64,000 nt of DNA from Actinomadura atramentaria DSM 43919 (GTDB taxonomy: Bacteria > Actinomycetota > Actinomycetes > Streptosporangiales > Streptosporangiaceae), in contig NZ_KB907223.1 of NCBI RefSeq assembly GCF_000381885.1, positions 81,227-145,226 of the forward strand, given 5' to 3'. The notes below the pieces were generated by a model that saw only the letters and a list, made by a program, of their open reading frames with translations, was not told where the DNA came from and ran no database searches. Positions within the stretch are counted from its first letter, which is position 1; each line of letters opens with the position of its first letter. Of the stretch, positions 30,883 through 38,881 are shown in pieces. A program made the translations under genes and the position numbers.

Positions 30883-31953
30883 ATGGACACTAACCGGCTG
30901 GTGGGGCCTGATCCCGAAGGGCCCGACGAGGAGGTCGTCGAGGCCGCGCTGCGGCCGAAGCGGTTGGACGACTTCGTCGGGCAGGAGCGGGTGCGCGAGC
31001 AGCTCGGGCTCGTGCTGCACAGCGCGCTGCGGCGCGGCCGGACGCCCGACCACGTGCTGCTGTCGGGCGGTCCGGGGCTCGGCAAGACGACCCTCGCCAT
31101 GATCATCGCGGCGGAGCTGGGGCAGCCGCTGCGGGTGTCCTCCGGCCCGGCGATCGAGCGGGCGGGCGACCTGGCGGCGATCCTGTCCACCCTCGCCGAG
31201 GGCGAGGTGCTGTTCCTGGACGAGATCCACCGCATGGCGCGCCCCGCCGAAGAGATGCTCTACATGGCGATGGAGGACTTCCGGGTCGACGTCGTCGTCG
31301 GCAAGGGCCCGGGCGCGACCGCCATCCCGCTCGACATCGCGCCGTTCACCCTGGTCGGGGCGACGACCCGTGCCGGGATGCTGCCCGGCCCGCTGCGCGA
31401 CCGCTTCGGGTTCGTCGCCCACATGGACTTCTACGGCGCGGCGGAGCTGGAGGTGATCGTCCGGCGGTCCGCCCGGCTGCTGGAGGTCGAGATCACCGAC
31501 GACGGCGCGGCCGAGGTCGCGGGCCGCTCGCGGGGCACGCCGCGCATCGCCAACCGGCTGCTGCGCCGCGTCCGCGACTACGCCGAGGTCCGCGCGGACG
31601 GCGTCGTCACCGAGGAACTGGCCCGGTCGGCGCTCGACCTGTACGAGGTGGACGAGCGCGGCCTGGACCGGTTGGACCGTGCCGTCCTGGCGGCCCTGCT
31701 CGGCAAGTTCGGCGGCGGCCCGGTCGGGCTGTCCACGCTGGCGGTGTCGGTGGGGGAGGAGCCGGAGACGGTCGAGGTCGTCGCCGAGCCGTTCCTGGTC
31801 CGGCAGGGCCTGCTCGCCCGGACCCCGCGCGGCCGCGTCGCGACCCCCGCCGCCTGGGCGCACCTGGGCCTCACCCCGCCGCCCGCCGCCCCGTTCGGCC
31901 CGCCCGCCGGAACGCTGTTCGACACCGACGGCGACGAGGGCCCGGAGCCGTAG
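30883..31953 (+). CDS. ruvB: Holliday junction DNA helicase motor RuvB
   Basis: This 356-residue AAA+ ATPase drives branch migration. It has the Walker A GGPGLGKTTLA, Walker B LFLDEIHR, sensor 1 GATTRAGML, the arginine finger region GPLRDRFG, and a C-terminal winged helix (LDRAVLAALLGKFGGGPVGL). The gene follows ruvA by 33 bp. A TAGGGC sequence 6 nt before the ATG is a possible but poor -10; a GGGCGAAG stretch may instead serve as ribosome-binding site. The C-terminus has a short acidic tail. Confidence 0.96.
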   Translation: MDTNRLVGPDPEGPDEEVVEAALRPKRLDDFVGQERVREQLGLVLHSALRRGRTPDHVLLSGGPGLGKTTLAMIIAAELGQPLRVSSGPAIERAGDLAAILSTLAEGEVLFLDEIHRMARPAEEMLYMAMEDFRVDVVVGKGPGATAIPLDIAPFTLVGATTRAGMLPGPLRDRFGFVAHMDFYGAAELEVIVRRSARLLEVEITDDGAAEVAGRSRGTPRIANRLLRRVRDYAEVRADGVVTEELARSALDLYEVDERGLDRLDRAVLAALLGKFGGGPVGLSTLAVSVGEEPETVEVVAEPFLVRQGLLARTPRGRVATPAAWAHLGLTPPPAAPFGPPAGTLFDTDGDEGPEP

Positions 31954-31957
31954 GTGA

Positions 31958-31975
31958 CGGCCCGGTCACGGGCCG
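31958..31975 (+). terminator. Small hairpin after ruvB
   Basis: CGGCCCG (31958-31964) pairs with CGGGCCG (31969-31975) around a 4-nt loop, 4 nt after the ruvB stop. It lies between the ruv and sec units. Confidence 0.45.
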
Positions 31976-32007
31976 GGAACTTCCGCGGGCGGTCGTTCGT
32001 CGGTTCG

Positions 32008-32036
32008 TTGCCGGGGTCTCGCATACTCTCTAGACT
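32008..32036 (+). promoter_or_regulatory. Promoter of yajC-secD-secF
   Basis: TTGCCG (32008-32013), a 17-bp spacer and TAGACT (32031-32036) make a good sigma-70-type actinomycete promoter about 97 bp upstream of yajC. Confidence 0.6.
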
Positions 32037-32132
32037 CCGGGACTTGGTCACGTCTCCAGCCTCGGCCGATGATCGCAATCCGGCGGCAGGCTGGGCAAAC
32101 CACATCGGAAGGACGCCCGTCAGGGCATCGAC

Positions 32133-32624
32133 ATGATTATTGCGGCGGGAAACTCCGGCGGCGGTGGCGGCTTCGGGCTGCTGATGCTGCTGGCCGTGCC
32201 CATCATCTTCTACTTCCTGCTCATCCGCCCGCAGAACAAGCGGCGCCGCGAGCAGTTGAGTCTGCAGAACTCGATCGAACCGGGCGCGCGCATCATCACC
32301 ACCGCCGGCATGCACGCCACGGTCGTCTCCAGCGACGACGACGGCGTCGTGCTGGAGATCGCGCCGGGCGTCGAGGCCCGCTTCGTCAAGCAGGCGGTCA
32401 TGCAGGTCCTCAAGGACGACGAGCCCGAAGAGGCGCTCGACGAGGACGCCGCCGACGAGGACGAGAACAAGATCGACCTGTCCAAGAAGAACGACGGCGC
32501 GCTGGACGACGCGCCGGAGTCCTCGACGGGCGACGTGAAGGACGCCGACAAGACCCCGGGGGAGATGGACGAGGCCGCCGAAGCCGTGTCCACGGGCAAG
32601 GGCGCGGACAAGCCGACGGCCTGA
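32133..32624 (+). CDS. yajC: Preprotein translocase accessory subunit YajC
   Basis: This 163-residue protein has one N-terminal membrane segment (FGLLMLLAVPIIFYFLLI), the YajC signature LIRPQNKRRREQL, and a small cytosolic domain (IEPGARIITTAGMHATVVSS). An unusually long acidic tail follows (about residues 90-163; DEDAADEDENKIDLSKKNDG), with no known function. YajC associates with SecDF at the Sec channel. GGAAGGA lies 19 nt before the ATG. It is the first gene of the yajC-secD-secF operon. Confidence 0.93.
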   Translation: MIIAAGNSGGGGGFGLLMLLAVPIIFYFLLIRPQNKRRREQLSLQNSIEPGARIITTAGMHATVVSSDDDGVVLEIAPGVEARFVKQAVMQVLKDDEPEEALDEDAADEDENKIDLSKKNDGALDDAPESSTGDVKDADKTPGEMDEAAEAVSTGKGADKPTA

Positions 32625-32667
32625 CGGCCGTCCGGCACGGAGAACAAGACGGGAAGTACGACGACCA

Positions 32668-34452
32668 GTGGCTTCGTCTTCTAACACACCCTCCGCCCCC
32701 GGGCGCACGCTGATCGCCCTGTTCGCGGTCCTGGCGGCCCTGACGGGTGTGATGTTCCTGCAGGGCCGGACGACCCCGAAGCTCGGGCTCGACCTCGCCG
32801 GCGGGACCACCGTGACGCTCACGGCCAAGACCGGGAACGGCAAGAACCCGCCGCAGGCCCAGATGGACCAGGCCGTCAAGATCATGAACCGGCGGGTCAA
32901 CGGTCTCGGCGTGTCGGACGCGGAGGTGGCCAAGCAGGGCAGCAACAACATCGTGGTCAACGTGCCGGGCGAGGGCCAGGCCCGCGTGGTCCAGCTCATC
33001 GGCACGACCGCGAAGCTGCAGTTCCGCCAGGTCTTCGCCGTCACCGACGGCAAGCCGGTGCAGCTCCAGGGCGCGACGCCCGACAAGGAGAAGAAGCCCG
33101 GGACCTCGGCGTCGCCGGGCACCCCGAAGGCGACCTCGACGCCGCGCGGCCGCGCGGTGACCGGGGCCCTCGCGGCGCCGACGCCGAACCCGTCGTCCAG
33201 CCCGTCCACCAGCCCCTCGCCGGGCGCGTCGGCGAGCCCGTCGAGCCCGCTGACGGGCGCGTCCCCGAACGCCTCGGCCCCGCCGACCCCGGCGGAGCTG
33301 CGCAAGGAGCTGTCGCTGCCGGCCTCGGTGGGCGACGACGTCATCCGGGACTTCGCGCAGCTCAACTGCTACGTCGGCGACAAGCACGCGCCGGGCTCCA
33401 ACGACCCGAACCGCCAGTGGGTTCCGGCGTGCGACCAGCGCGAGGAGCAGGGCGCGGTCTCCAAGTACATCCTCGGCCCGGTGCGGGTCCTCGGCGAGCA
33501 GGTCTCGTCCGCCGACGCCATCGCGCCGAACGCCCAGCAGGGCACCGCGAGCTGGAGCGTCGCCCTGAAGTTCAAGAGCCAGGGCGCCAAGCAGTTCGCC
33601 GACGTCACCGGCGAGGCCTACAAGGCCGCGGCGGGCTCCCCGCAGCGGCAGGTCGCGATCGTGCTGGACGGCCAGGTGGTCTCCGCGCCGACGATCGACA
33701 ACGGCGCGATCACCGGCGGCAGCGCCAGCATCTACGGCCAGGCCGACACCTTCACCCAGGCGTACGCCGCCGACCTGGCGAGCGTCCTGAAGTACGGCGC
33801 GCTGCCGCTGGAGTTCAAGCAGAGCTCGATCGACGAGGTGTCCTCGACGCTCGGCTCCGACCAGCTCCGCGGCGGCATGATCGCGGGCGGGATCGGCCTG
33901 GCGCTGGTCGTCGTCTACTGCATGCTCTACTACCGGGGCCTCGGCCTGGTGGCGGTGTCCAGCCTGGTCGTCGCGTCCGGCATCACCTACCTCGCGGTCG
34001 TGGTGCTCGGCGAGAACATCGGCTTCGGGCTGTCGCTGCCGCACATCATCGGCCTGATCGTGTCGATCGGCATCACGGCGGACTCGTTCATCGTCTACTT
34101 CGAACGGCTCCGCGACGAGCTGCGCGCCGGGAGGCGGCTGCGGCCGTCGGTGGAGGCGGCGTGGAAGCGCGCCCGCCGCACGATCCTGGTCGCGGACGCG
34201 GTCACGTTCATCGCCGCCCTGGTGCTGTACTTCCTGGCGGTCGGCGGCGTCGCGGGCTTCGCGTTCGCTATGGGCCTGACCACGCTCATCGACGTGATCG
34301 TCGTCTTCTTCTTCACCAAGCCGATCGTGACGCTGCTGTCGCGGACCGCGTTCTTCGGCAAGGGCCATCCGCTGTCCGGCCTGGACCCGCGTAAGCTGCA
34401 CAAGCCGGAGCCCGCGGCGGCCGCGGCCCGCCCGACCGGTCAGGAGGCGTGA
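32668..34452 (+). CDS. secD: Protein translocase subunit SecD
   Basis: This 594-residue protein has a first membrane segment (LIALFAVLAALTGVMFL), a large extracytoplasmic P1 region beginning GLDLAGGTTVTL, and five C-terminal membrane segments with the proton-path sequence LPHIIGLIVSIGITADSFIV. With SecF it uses the proton gradient to complete export. The P1 region contains about 70 residues of proline/serine/threonine/alanine-rich low-complexity sequence (coding 33080-33295) not needed for the fold. The GTG start lacks a strong ribosome-binding site. Its stop adjoins secF. Confidence 0.95.
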   Translation: MASSSNTPSAPGRTLIALFAVLAALTGVMFLQGRTTPKLGLDLAGGTTVTLTAKTGNGKNPPQAQMDQAVKIMNRRVNGLGVSDAEVAKQGSNNIVVNVPGEGQARVVQLIGTTAKLQFRQVFAVTDGKPVQLQGATPDKEKKPGTSASPGTPKATSTPRGRAVTGALAAPTPNPSSSPSTSPSPGASASPSSPLTGASPNASAPPTPAELRKELSLPASVGDDVIRDFAQLNCYVGDKHAPGSNDPNRQWVPACDQREEQGAVSKYILGPVRVLGEQVSSADAIAPNAQQGTASWSVALKFKSQGAKQFADVTGEAYKAAAGSPQRQVAIVLDGQVVSAPTIDNGAITGGSASIYGQADTFTQAYAADLASVLKYGALPLEFKQSSIDEVSSTLGSDQLRGGMIAGGIGLALVVVYCMLYYRGLGLVAVSSLVVASGITYLAVVVLGENIGFGLSLPHIIGLIVSIGITADSFIVYFERLRDELRAGRRLRPSVEAAWKRARRTILVADAVTFIAALVLYFLAVGGVAGFAFAMGLTTLIDVIVVFFFTKPIVTLLSRTAFFGKGHPLSGLDPRKLHKPEPAAAAARPTGQEA

Positions 34453-34454
34453 GC

Positions 34455-35615
34455 ATGGCGCTCGGCGGAGTGTTCTCCCGGGTCTACCGGGGCGAGATCA
34501 GCGCCGACATCGTCGGCCGCCCGAAGATCTGGTACACGATCTCCGGCGCGCTGCTGGCGTTCTCGATCATCGGCCTGGCCGTCTTCCACCTGAACTTCGG
34601 CGTGGAGTTCAAGGGCGGGTCGGTCTTCACGTTCAAGGCGCCCGGCCACTCGATCGAGCAGGTCCGCGGTGCGGTCGAGGCCGGCGGCGCGCACCAGGTG
34701 ATCGTGCAGAAGGCCGGCGGCGACTGGCGCGTCACGACCGAGAGCATGCCGTCCGCGGAGGCCACCAAGGTCAAGGAGAACGTCGCCAAGGACCTCGGCG
34801 TCGCGGAGGGCAAGGTCAGCACGCAGGTCGTCGGCGCGTCCTGGGGCGGTGAGATCACCAAGAAGGCGTGGCAGGCGCTCGGCGTCTTCCTCGTGCTGAT
34901 CATCCTGTACCTGTCGGTGGCGTTCGAGTGGCGGATGGCGGTGGCGGCGCTGGTCGCCCTGCTGCACGACCTCGTCATCACGGCGGGCGTCTACGCCTGG
35001 TCGGGGTTCGAGGTCACGCCCGCGACGCTGCTCGGCTTCCTGACGATCCTCGGCTACTCGCTGTACGACGCGGTCGTGGTCTTCGACATGATCAAGGAGG
35101 TCACGCGCCCGCTGACGCCGACCTCCAAGATCACCTACAGCGACGCGGCGAACCGGGCGCTCAGCAGCACGCTGGTCCGGTCGCTGAACACCTCGCTGGT
35201 GGCGATCCTGCCGGTCGGCGCGATCCTGTTCATCGGGACGACGCTGTTCGGGGCGGGCACGCTCAAGGACCTGTCGCTCGCGCTGTTCGTCGGCATGATC
35301 GTCGGGACGTACTCGTCCATCTGCGTGGCGACGCCGCTGCTCGTCCAGCTCAAGGAGCGCGAACCGCAGTACCGCGAGCTGCGCGCCAACATCGCGCGGC
35401 GCGAGAGCAGCGCCAAGCGGCAGGCCAGGTCGGCGCGGACGGCGGTCCGCGCCGGAGGCGGCGGCGCGGCCGACGACGACTCGGGCGCGGACGAGACGCG
35501 GGCGGACGACACCGGGATCGACATCAAGTCGGACGTGACACTGCGCAAGGTCGTCCAGACGGGCCCGCGCCAGCAGCCCAAGCGCGGCACGCGTACCCAG
35601 CGCCGCAACAAGTAG
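34455..35615 (+). CDS. secF: Protein translocase subunit SecF
   Basis: This 386-residue protein has six membrane segments, the periplasmic motif FGVEFKGGSVFTF, and the conserved helix LLGFLTILGYSLYDAVVVFD. It pairs with SecD in the Sec accessory complex. I prefer the ATG at 34455 because CAGGAGG lies 6-7 nt upstream; a GTG at 34449 overlapping the secD stop is possible. The C-terminal cytosolic tail is long and charged (AKRQARSARTAVRAGG to PKRGTRTQRRNK), which is common in actinobacteria. Confidence 0.95.
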   Translation: MALGGVFSRVYRGEISADIVGRPKIWYTISGALLAFSIIGLAVFHLNFGVEFKGGSVFTFKAPGHSIEQVRGAVEAGGAHQVIVQKAGGDWRVTTESMPSAEATKVKENVAKDLGVAEGKVSTQVVGASWGGEITKKAWQALGVFLVLIILYLSVAFEWRMAVAALVALLHDLVITAGVYAWSGFEVTPATLLGFLTILGYSLYDAVVVFDMIKEVTRPLTPTSKITYSDAANRALSSTLVRSLNTSLVAILPVGAILFIGTTLFGAGTLKDLSLALFVGMIVGTYSSICVATPLLVQLKEREPQYRELRANIARRESSAKRQARSARTAVRAGGGGAADDDSGADETRADDTGIDIKSDVTLRKVVQTGPRQQPKRGTRTQRRNK

Positions 35616-35636
35616 GCCAAGCAGGACAAGTAGGAC

Positions 35637-35714
35637 CCCGCCGCCGGGCGCGGCGGGCCAGCACGGCGTGACAGAGCACGGTCCGGCCGTGCCCGCGGGA
35701 CCGCGGGCACGGCC
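35637..35714 (+). terminator. Terminator hairpins after secF
   Basis: CCCGCCG (35637-35643) pairs with CGGCGGG (35651-35657). A second, stronger inverted repeat pairs GGCCGTGCCCGCGG (35685-35698) with its exact complement at 35701-35714, with only 2 nt between arms. Confidence 0.65.
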
Positions 35715-35751
35715 GACCTGCGTTCGCGCCCGATCCGAGATCAGGAGCACC

Positions 35752-36276
35752 GTGGACCTCGACAGCCTCATTCGCGAACGCATCCGCGACGTCCCCGACT
35801 ACCCCAAGCCCGGCGTGCTGTTCAAGGACATCACGCCGCTGCTGGCCGACCACGTCGCGTTCGCGGGCGTCGTGGACGCGATCGTCAACCACCACGGCCG
35901 GGGCACCGTCGACAAGATCGTCGGGATCGAGGCGCGCGGGTTCATCCTCGCCGCGCCCGTCGCCTACCACTTCGGGGCGGGTTTCGTCCCGGTGCGCAAG
36001 AAGGGGAAACTGCCCGCCGCGACGCACGGGCGGTCCTATGATCTCGAATACGGGACCGAGACCATCGAGGTCCACGCCGACGCCTTCGAGCCCGGCGAGC
36101 GCGTCCTCATCGTGGACGACGTGCTGGCGACCGGGGGCACCGCGCGGGCGGCGGCCGAGCTGGTGGCGCACGGCGGCGCCGAGGTCGTCGGGGTTTCGGT
36201 CCTGATGGAACTGTCCTTTCTGGGCGGTCGCGACCGGATCGGGAAGCTGGACGTGCATTCCCTGGTTACGGTCTAG
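35752..36276 (+). CDS. apt: Adenine phosphoribosyltransferase
   Basis: This 174-residue enzyme salvages adenine to AMP using PRPP. It shows VPDYPKPGVLFKDITPLL, VGIEARGFILAAPVA, and the PRPP loop VLIVDDVLATGGTARAA. I chose the GTG at 35752 because AGGAG lies 4 nt upstream and the family's usual N-terminus begins there; upstream in-frame sequence is arginine/proline-rich. It lies between secF and rel, the standard actinobacterial order, linking purine salvage to (p)ppGpp metabolism. Confidence 0.94.
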   Translation: MDLDSLIRERIRDVPDYPKPGVLFKDITPLLADHVAFAGVVDAIVNHHGRGTVDKIVGIEARGFILAAPVAYHFGAGFVPVRKKGKLPAATHGRSYDLEYGTETIEVHADAFEPGERVLIVDDVLATGGTARAAAELVAHGGAEVVGVSVLMELSFLGGRDRIGKLDVHSLVTV

Positions 36277-36293
36277 TACGAAAAGGCGGCGGA

Positions 36294-36299
36294 TAGACT
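36294..36299 (+). promoter_or_regulatory. -10 element of rel
   Basis: TAGACT lies 81 bp before the rel GTG and fits a housekeeping -10. A convincing -35 was not found. Confidence 0.45.
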
Positions 36300-36380
36300 G
36301 GCTGCCACCAGAGTCCGGCGGGGACGGGCGCTTCCCGGCGGAACAGGGCGGATCGCGCCCGTCAGTGTTGGGGAGGCTGG

Positions 36381-38828
36381 GTGCCCGGTGAGGTGGTATC
36401 GACCGACGCGGTGACCGCCGTGCCGCCCGCGAACACGCCCGGACCGGACGACGGCCCGGCGGAGCGGGCGGACCGCGACCAGGCCGCCGCCGGCACCGCC
36501 GCGCCCGCTCCCGCGCCGCCGGCAGCAGAACCCGGGGGCGCCGCGCCCCCGCCGCCCGATGACCCGTCCCGGCCGACACCGGCCCCGATCCCGCCGTCCG
36601 CGGCACGGGTGCGCCGCAGGCTCGCCCGGCTCGGCGCGCAGCGGGGGCCAGCCATGAACCCGGTACTCGAACCACTGATCAAGACCGTCCGCAACACGCA
36701 TCCGAAGGCGGACCTGCGGCAGATCGAGCGCGCCTACGACGTCGCGGCGCACTACCACCGCGACCAGAAGCGCAAGAGCGGCGACCCGTACATCACGCAT
36801 CCGCTCGCCGTCGCGACGATCCTGGCCGAACTCGGCATGAACACCGAGACGGTCGTCGCCGCGCTGCTGCACGACACCGTCGAGGACACGCCGTACCAGT
36901 TGGACGAGCTGCGCGGCGACTTCGGCGACGAGATCGCGGCCCTGGTCGACGGCGTCACCAAACTGGACAAGGTCAAGTACGGCGACGCGGCCGAGGCCGA
37001 GACCGTCCGCAAGATGGTCGTGGCGATGGCCCGCGACATCCGCGTCCTGGTGATCAAGCTCGCGGACCGGCTGCACAACATGCGCACGCTCCGGTACATG
37101 CCGCGGCACAAGCAGGAGAAGAAGGCCCGCGAGACGCTGGAGGTCTTCGCCCCGCTCGCGCACCGGCTCGGGATGAACACGCTGAAGTGGGAGCTGGAGG
37201 ACCTGTCCTTCGCGACCCTGTACCCCAAGCGGTTCGACGAGATCGCGCGGCTGGTGTCCGAGCGCGCGCCGCGCCGCGACCTGTTCCTCCAGGAAGTGAT
37301 CGAGAACGTCTCGACGGACCTGCGGGACGCCAAGATCAAGGCGACCGTCACCGGCCGCCCCAAGCACTACTACTCGATCTACCAGAAGATGATCGCCCGC
37401 GACGTGGGCTTCGACGACATCTACGACCTGGTCGGCATCCGGGTCCTGGTGGACAGCGTCCGCGACTGCTACGCGGCGCTCGGCACGATCCACGCGCGGT
37501 GGAACCCGGTCCCCGGCCGGTTCAAGGACTACATCGCGATGCCGAAGTTCAACATGTACCAGTCGCTGCACACGACGGTGATCGGCCCGGAGGGCAAGCC
37601 CGTCGAGCTGCAGATCCGCACCTGGGGCATGCACCGGCGCGCGGAGTACGGCGTCGCGGCGCACTGGAAGTACAAGGAGGAGACGGTCGGCGGCCGGAAG
37701 GCGGCCGACATGCAGTGGCTCCGCCAGCTCCTGGACTGGCAGAAGGAGACCGCCGACCCGGCGGAGTTCCTGGAGTCGCTGCGCTTCGACCTGTCGGTGT
37801 CGGAGGTCTTCGTCTTCACCCCCAAGGGCGACGTGATCGCCCTGCCGCAGGGCGCGACGCCGGTGGACTTCGCGTACGCGATCCACACCGAGGTCGGCAG
37901 CCGATGTATCGGCGCCCGGGTGAACGGGCGTCTCGTCCCCCTGGAATCCACCCTCGACAACGGCGACACCGTCGAGGTCTTCACCTCCAAGTCCCCCGAC
38001 GCGGGCCCCAGCCGCGACTGGCTGAACTTCGTCAAGAGCGCCCGCGCCCGCAACAAGATCCGGCACTGGTTCTCCAAGGAGCGCCGGGACACCGCGATCG
38101 AGTCCGGCAAGGACGCCATCGCGCGCGCGATGCGCAAGCAGAACATGCCGCTGCAGCGGATGATGTCGGGGGAGGCGCTGCTGGCGCTGGCCCGCGACAT
38201 GCGCTACTCGGACGTGTCGTCGCTGTACGCGGCGGTCGGCGAGAACCAGGTGTCGGCGCAGACCGTCGTGCAGCGCCTGGTGGACGCGCTCGGCGGCGTG
38301 GAGAGCGCCGAGGAGGACCTGGCCGAGATCGCGCTGCCGACGCGCCGCCGCCGGACCCGCCCGGCGGGCGACCCGGGCGTCGTCGTCGCGGGCGACCCGG
38401 ACGTGTGGGTGCGGCTGTCGCGGTGCTGCACGCCCGTCCCCGGCGACGACATCGTCGGGTTCGTGACGCGCGGCCACGGCGTGTCGGTCCACCGGGCCGA
38501 CTGCTCGAACGTCGCGAGCCTGCGCACCCAGCCGGACCGGCTCATCGACGTGAAGTGGTCGCCCGGCGAGGACTCGGTGTTCCTCGTCGCGATCCAGGTC
38601 GAGGCGCTGGACCGGCCCCGGCTGCTGTCGGACGTGACGCGCGTCCTGTCCGACCAGCACGTGAACATTCTGTCGGCGTCGGTGACGACCACCCGGGACC
38701 GGGTGGCGGTCAGCCGGTTCACGTTCGAGATGGGCGATCCGAAGCACCTCGGGCACGTGCTGAAGGCCGTCCGCTCCATCGACGGCGTGTACGACGTCTA
38801 CCGCGTCACCAGCGGCACCAACCGCTGA
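36381..38828 (+). CDS. rel: Bifunctional (p)ppGpp synthetase/hydrolase Rel
   Basis: This 815-residue RSH enzyme makes and degrades the alarmone (p)ppGpp. After a proline/alanine-rich N-terminal extension of about 90 residues come the HD hydrolase domain (YITHPLAVATILAELG, LLHDTVEDT), the synthetase domain (GRPKHYYSIYQKM, DLVGIRVLV, and GRFKDYIAMPK with the RxKD motif of bifunctional enzymes), a TGS domain (VFVFTPKGDVIALPQGATPV), the zinc-finger/helical region (VRLSRCCTPVPGDDIVGF) and a C-terminal ACT domain. GGGAGG lies 4 nt before the GTG at 36381. An internal ATG at 36654 would give a more standard-length protein. Confidence 0.95.
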   Translation: MPGEVVSTDAVTAVPPANTPGPDDGPAERADRDQAAAGTAAPAPAPPAAEPGGAAPPPPDDPSRPTPAPIPPSAARVRRRLARLGAQRGPAMNPVLEPLIKTVRNTHPKADLRQIERAYDVAAHYHRDQKRKSGDPYITHPLAVATILAELGMNTETVVAALLHDTVEDTPYQLDELRGDFGDEIAALVDGVTKLDKVKYGDAAEAETVRKMVVAMARDIRVLVIKLADRLHNMRTLRYMPRHKQEKKARETLEVFAPLAHRLGMNTLKWELEDLSFATLYPKRFDEIARLVSERAPRRDLFLQEVIENVSTDLRDAKIKATVTGRPKHYYSIYQKMIARDVGFDDIYDLVGIRVLVDSVRDCYAALGTIHARWNPVPGRFKDYIAMPKFNMYQSLHTTVIGPEGKPVELQIRTWGMHRRAEYGVAAHWKYKEETVGGRKAADMQWLRQLLDWQKETADPAEFLESLRFDLSVSEVFVFTPKGDVIALPQGATPVDFAYAIHTEVGSRCIGARVNGRLVPLESTLDNGDTVEVFTSKSPDAGPSRDWLNFVKSARARNKIRHWFSKERRDTAIESGKDAIARAMRKQNMPLQRMMSGEALLALARDMRYSDVSSLYAAVGENQVSAQTVVQRLVDALGGVESAEEDLAEIALPTRRRRTRPAGDPGVVVAGDPDVWVRLSRCCTPVPGDDIVGFVTRGHGVSVHRADCSNVASLRTQPDRLIDVKWSPGEDSVFLVAIQVEALDRPRLLSDVTRVLSDQHVNILSASVTTTRDRVAVSRFTFEMGDPKHLGHVLKAVRSIDGVYDVYRVTSGTNR

Positions 38829-38834
38829 CACGGC

Positions 38835-38868
38835 GAAGGGCCGGTCCTCCTCGGGGGACCGGCCCTTC
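38835..38868. terminator. Bidirectional terminator between rel and aspS
   Basis: GAAGGGCCGGTCC (38835-38847) pairs perfectly with GGACCGGCCCTTC (38856-38868), a 13-bp stem. It sits between the two convergent genes and has A/T flanks suited to both directions. Confidence 0.8.
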
Positions 38869-38881
38869 TTCGTGCGCGGGG

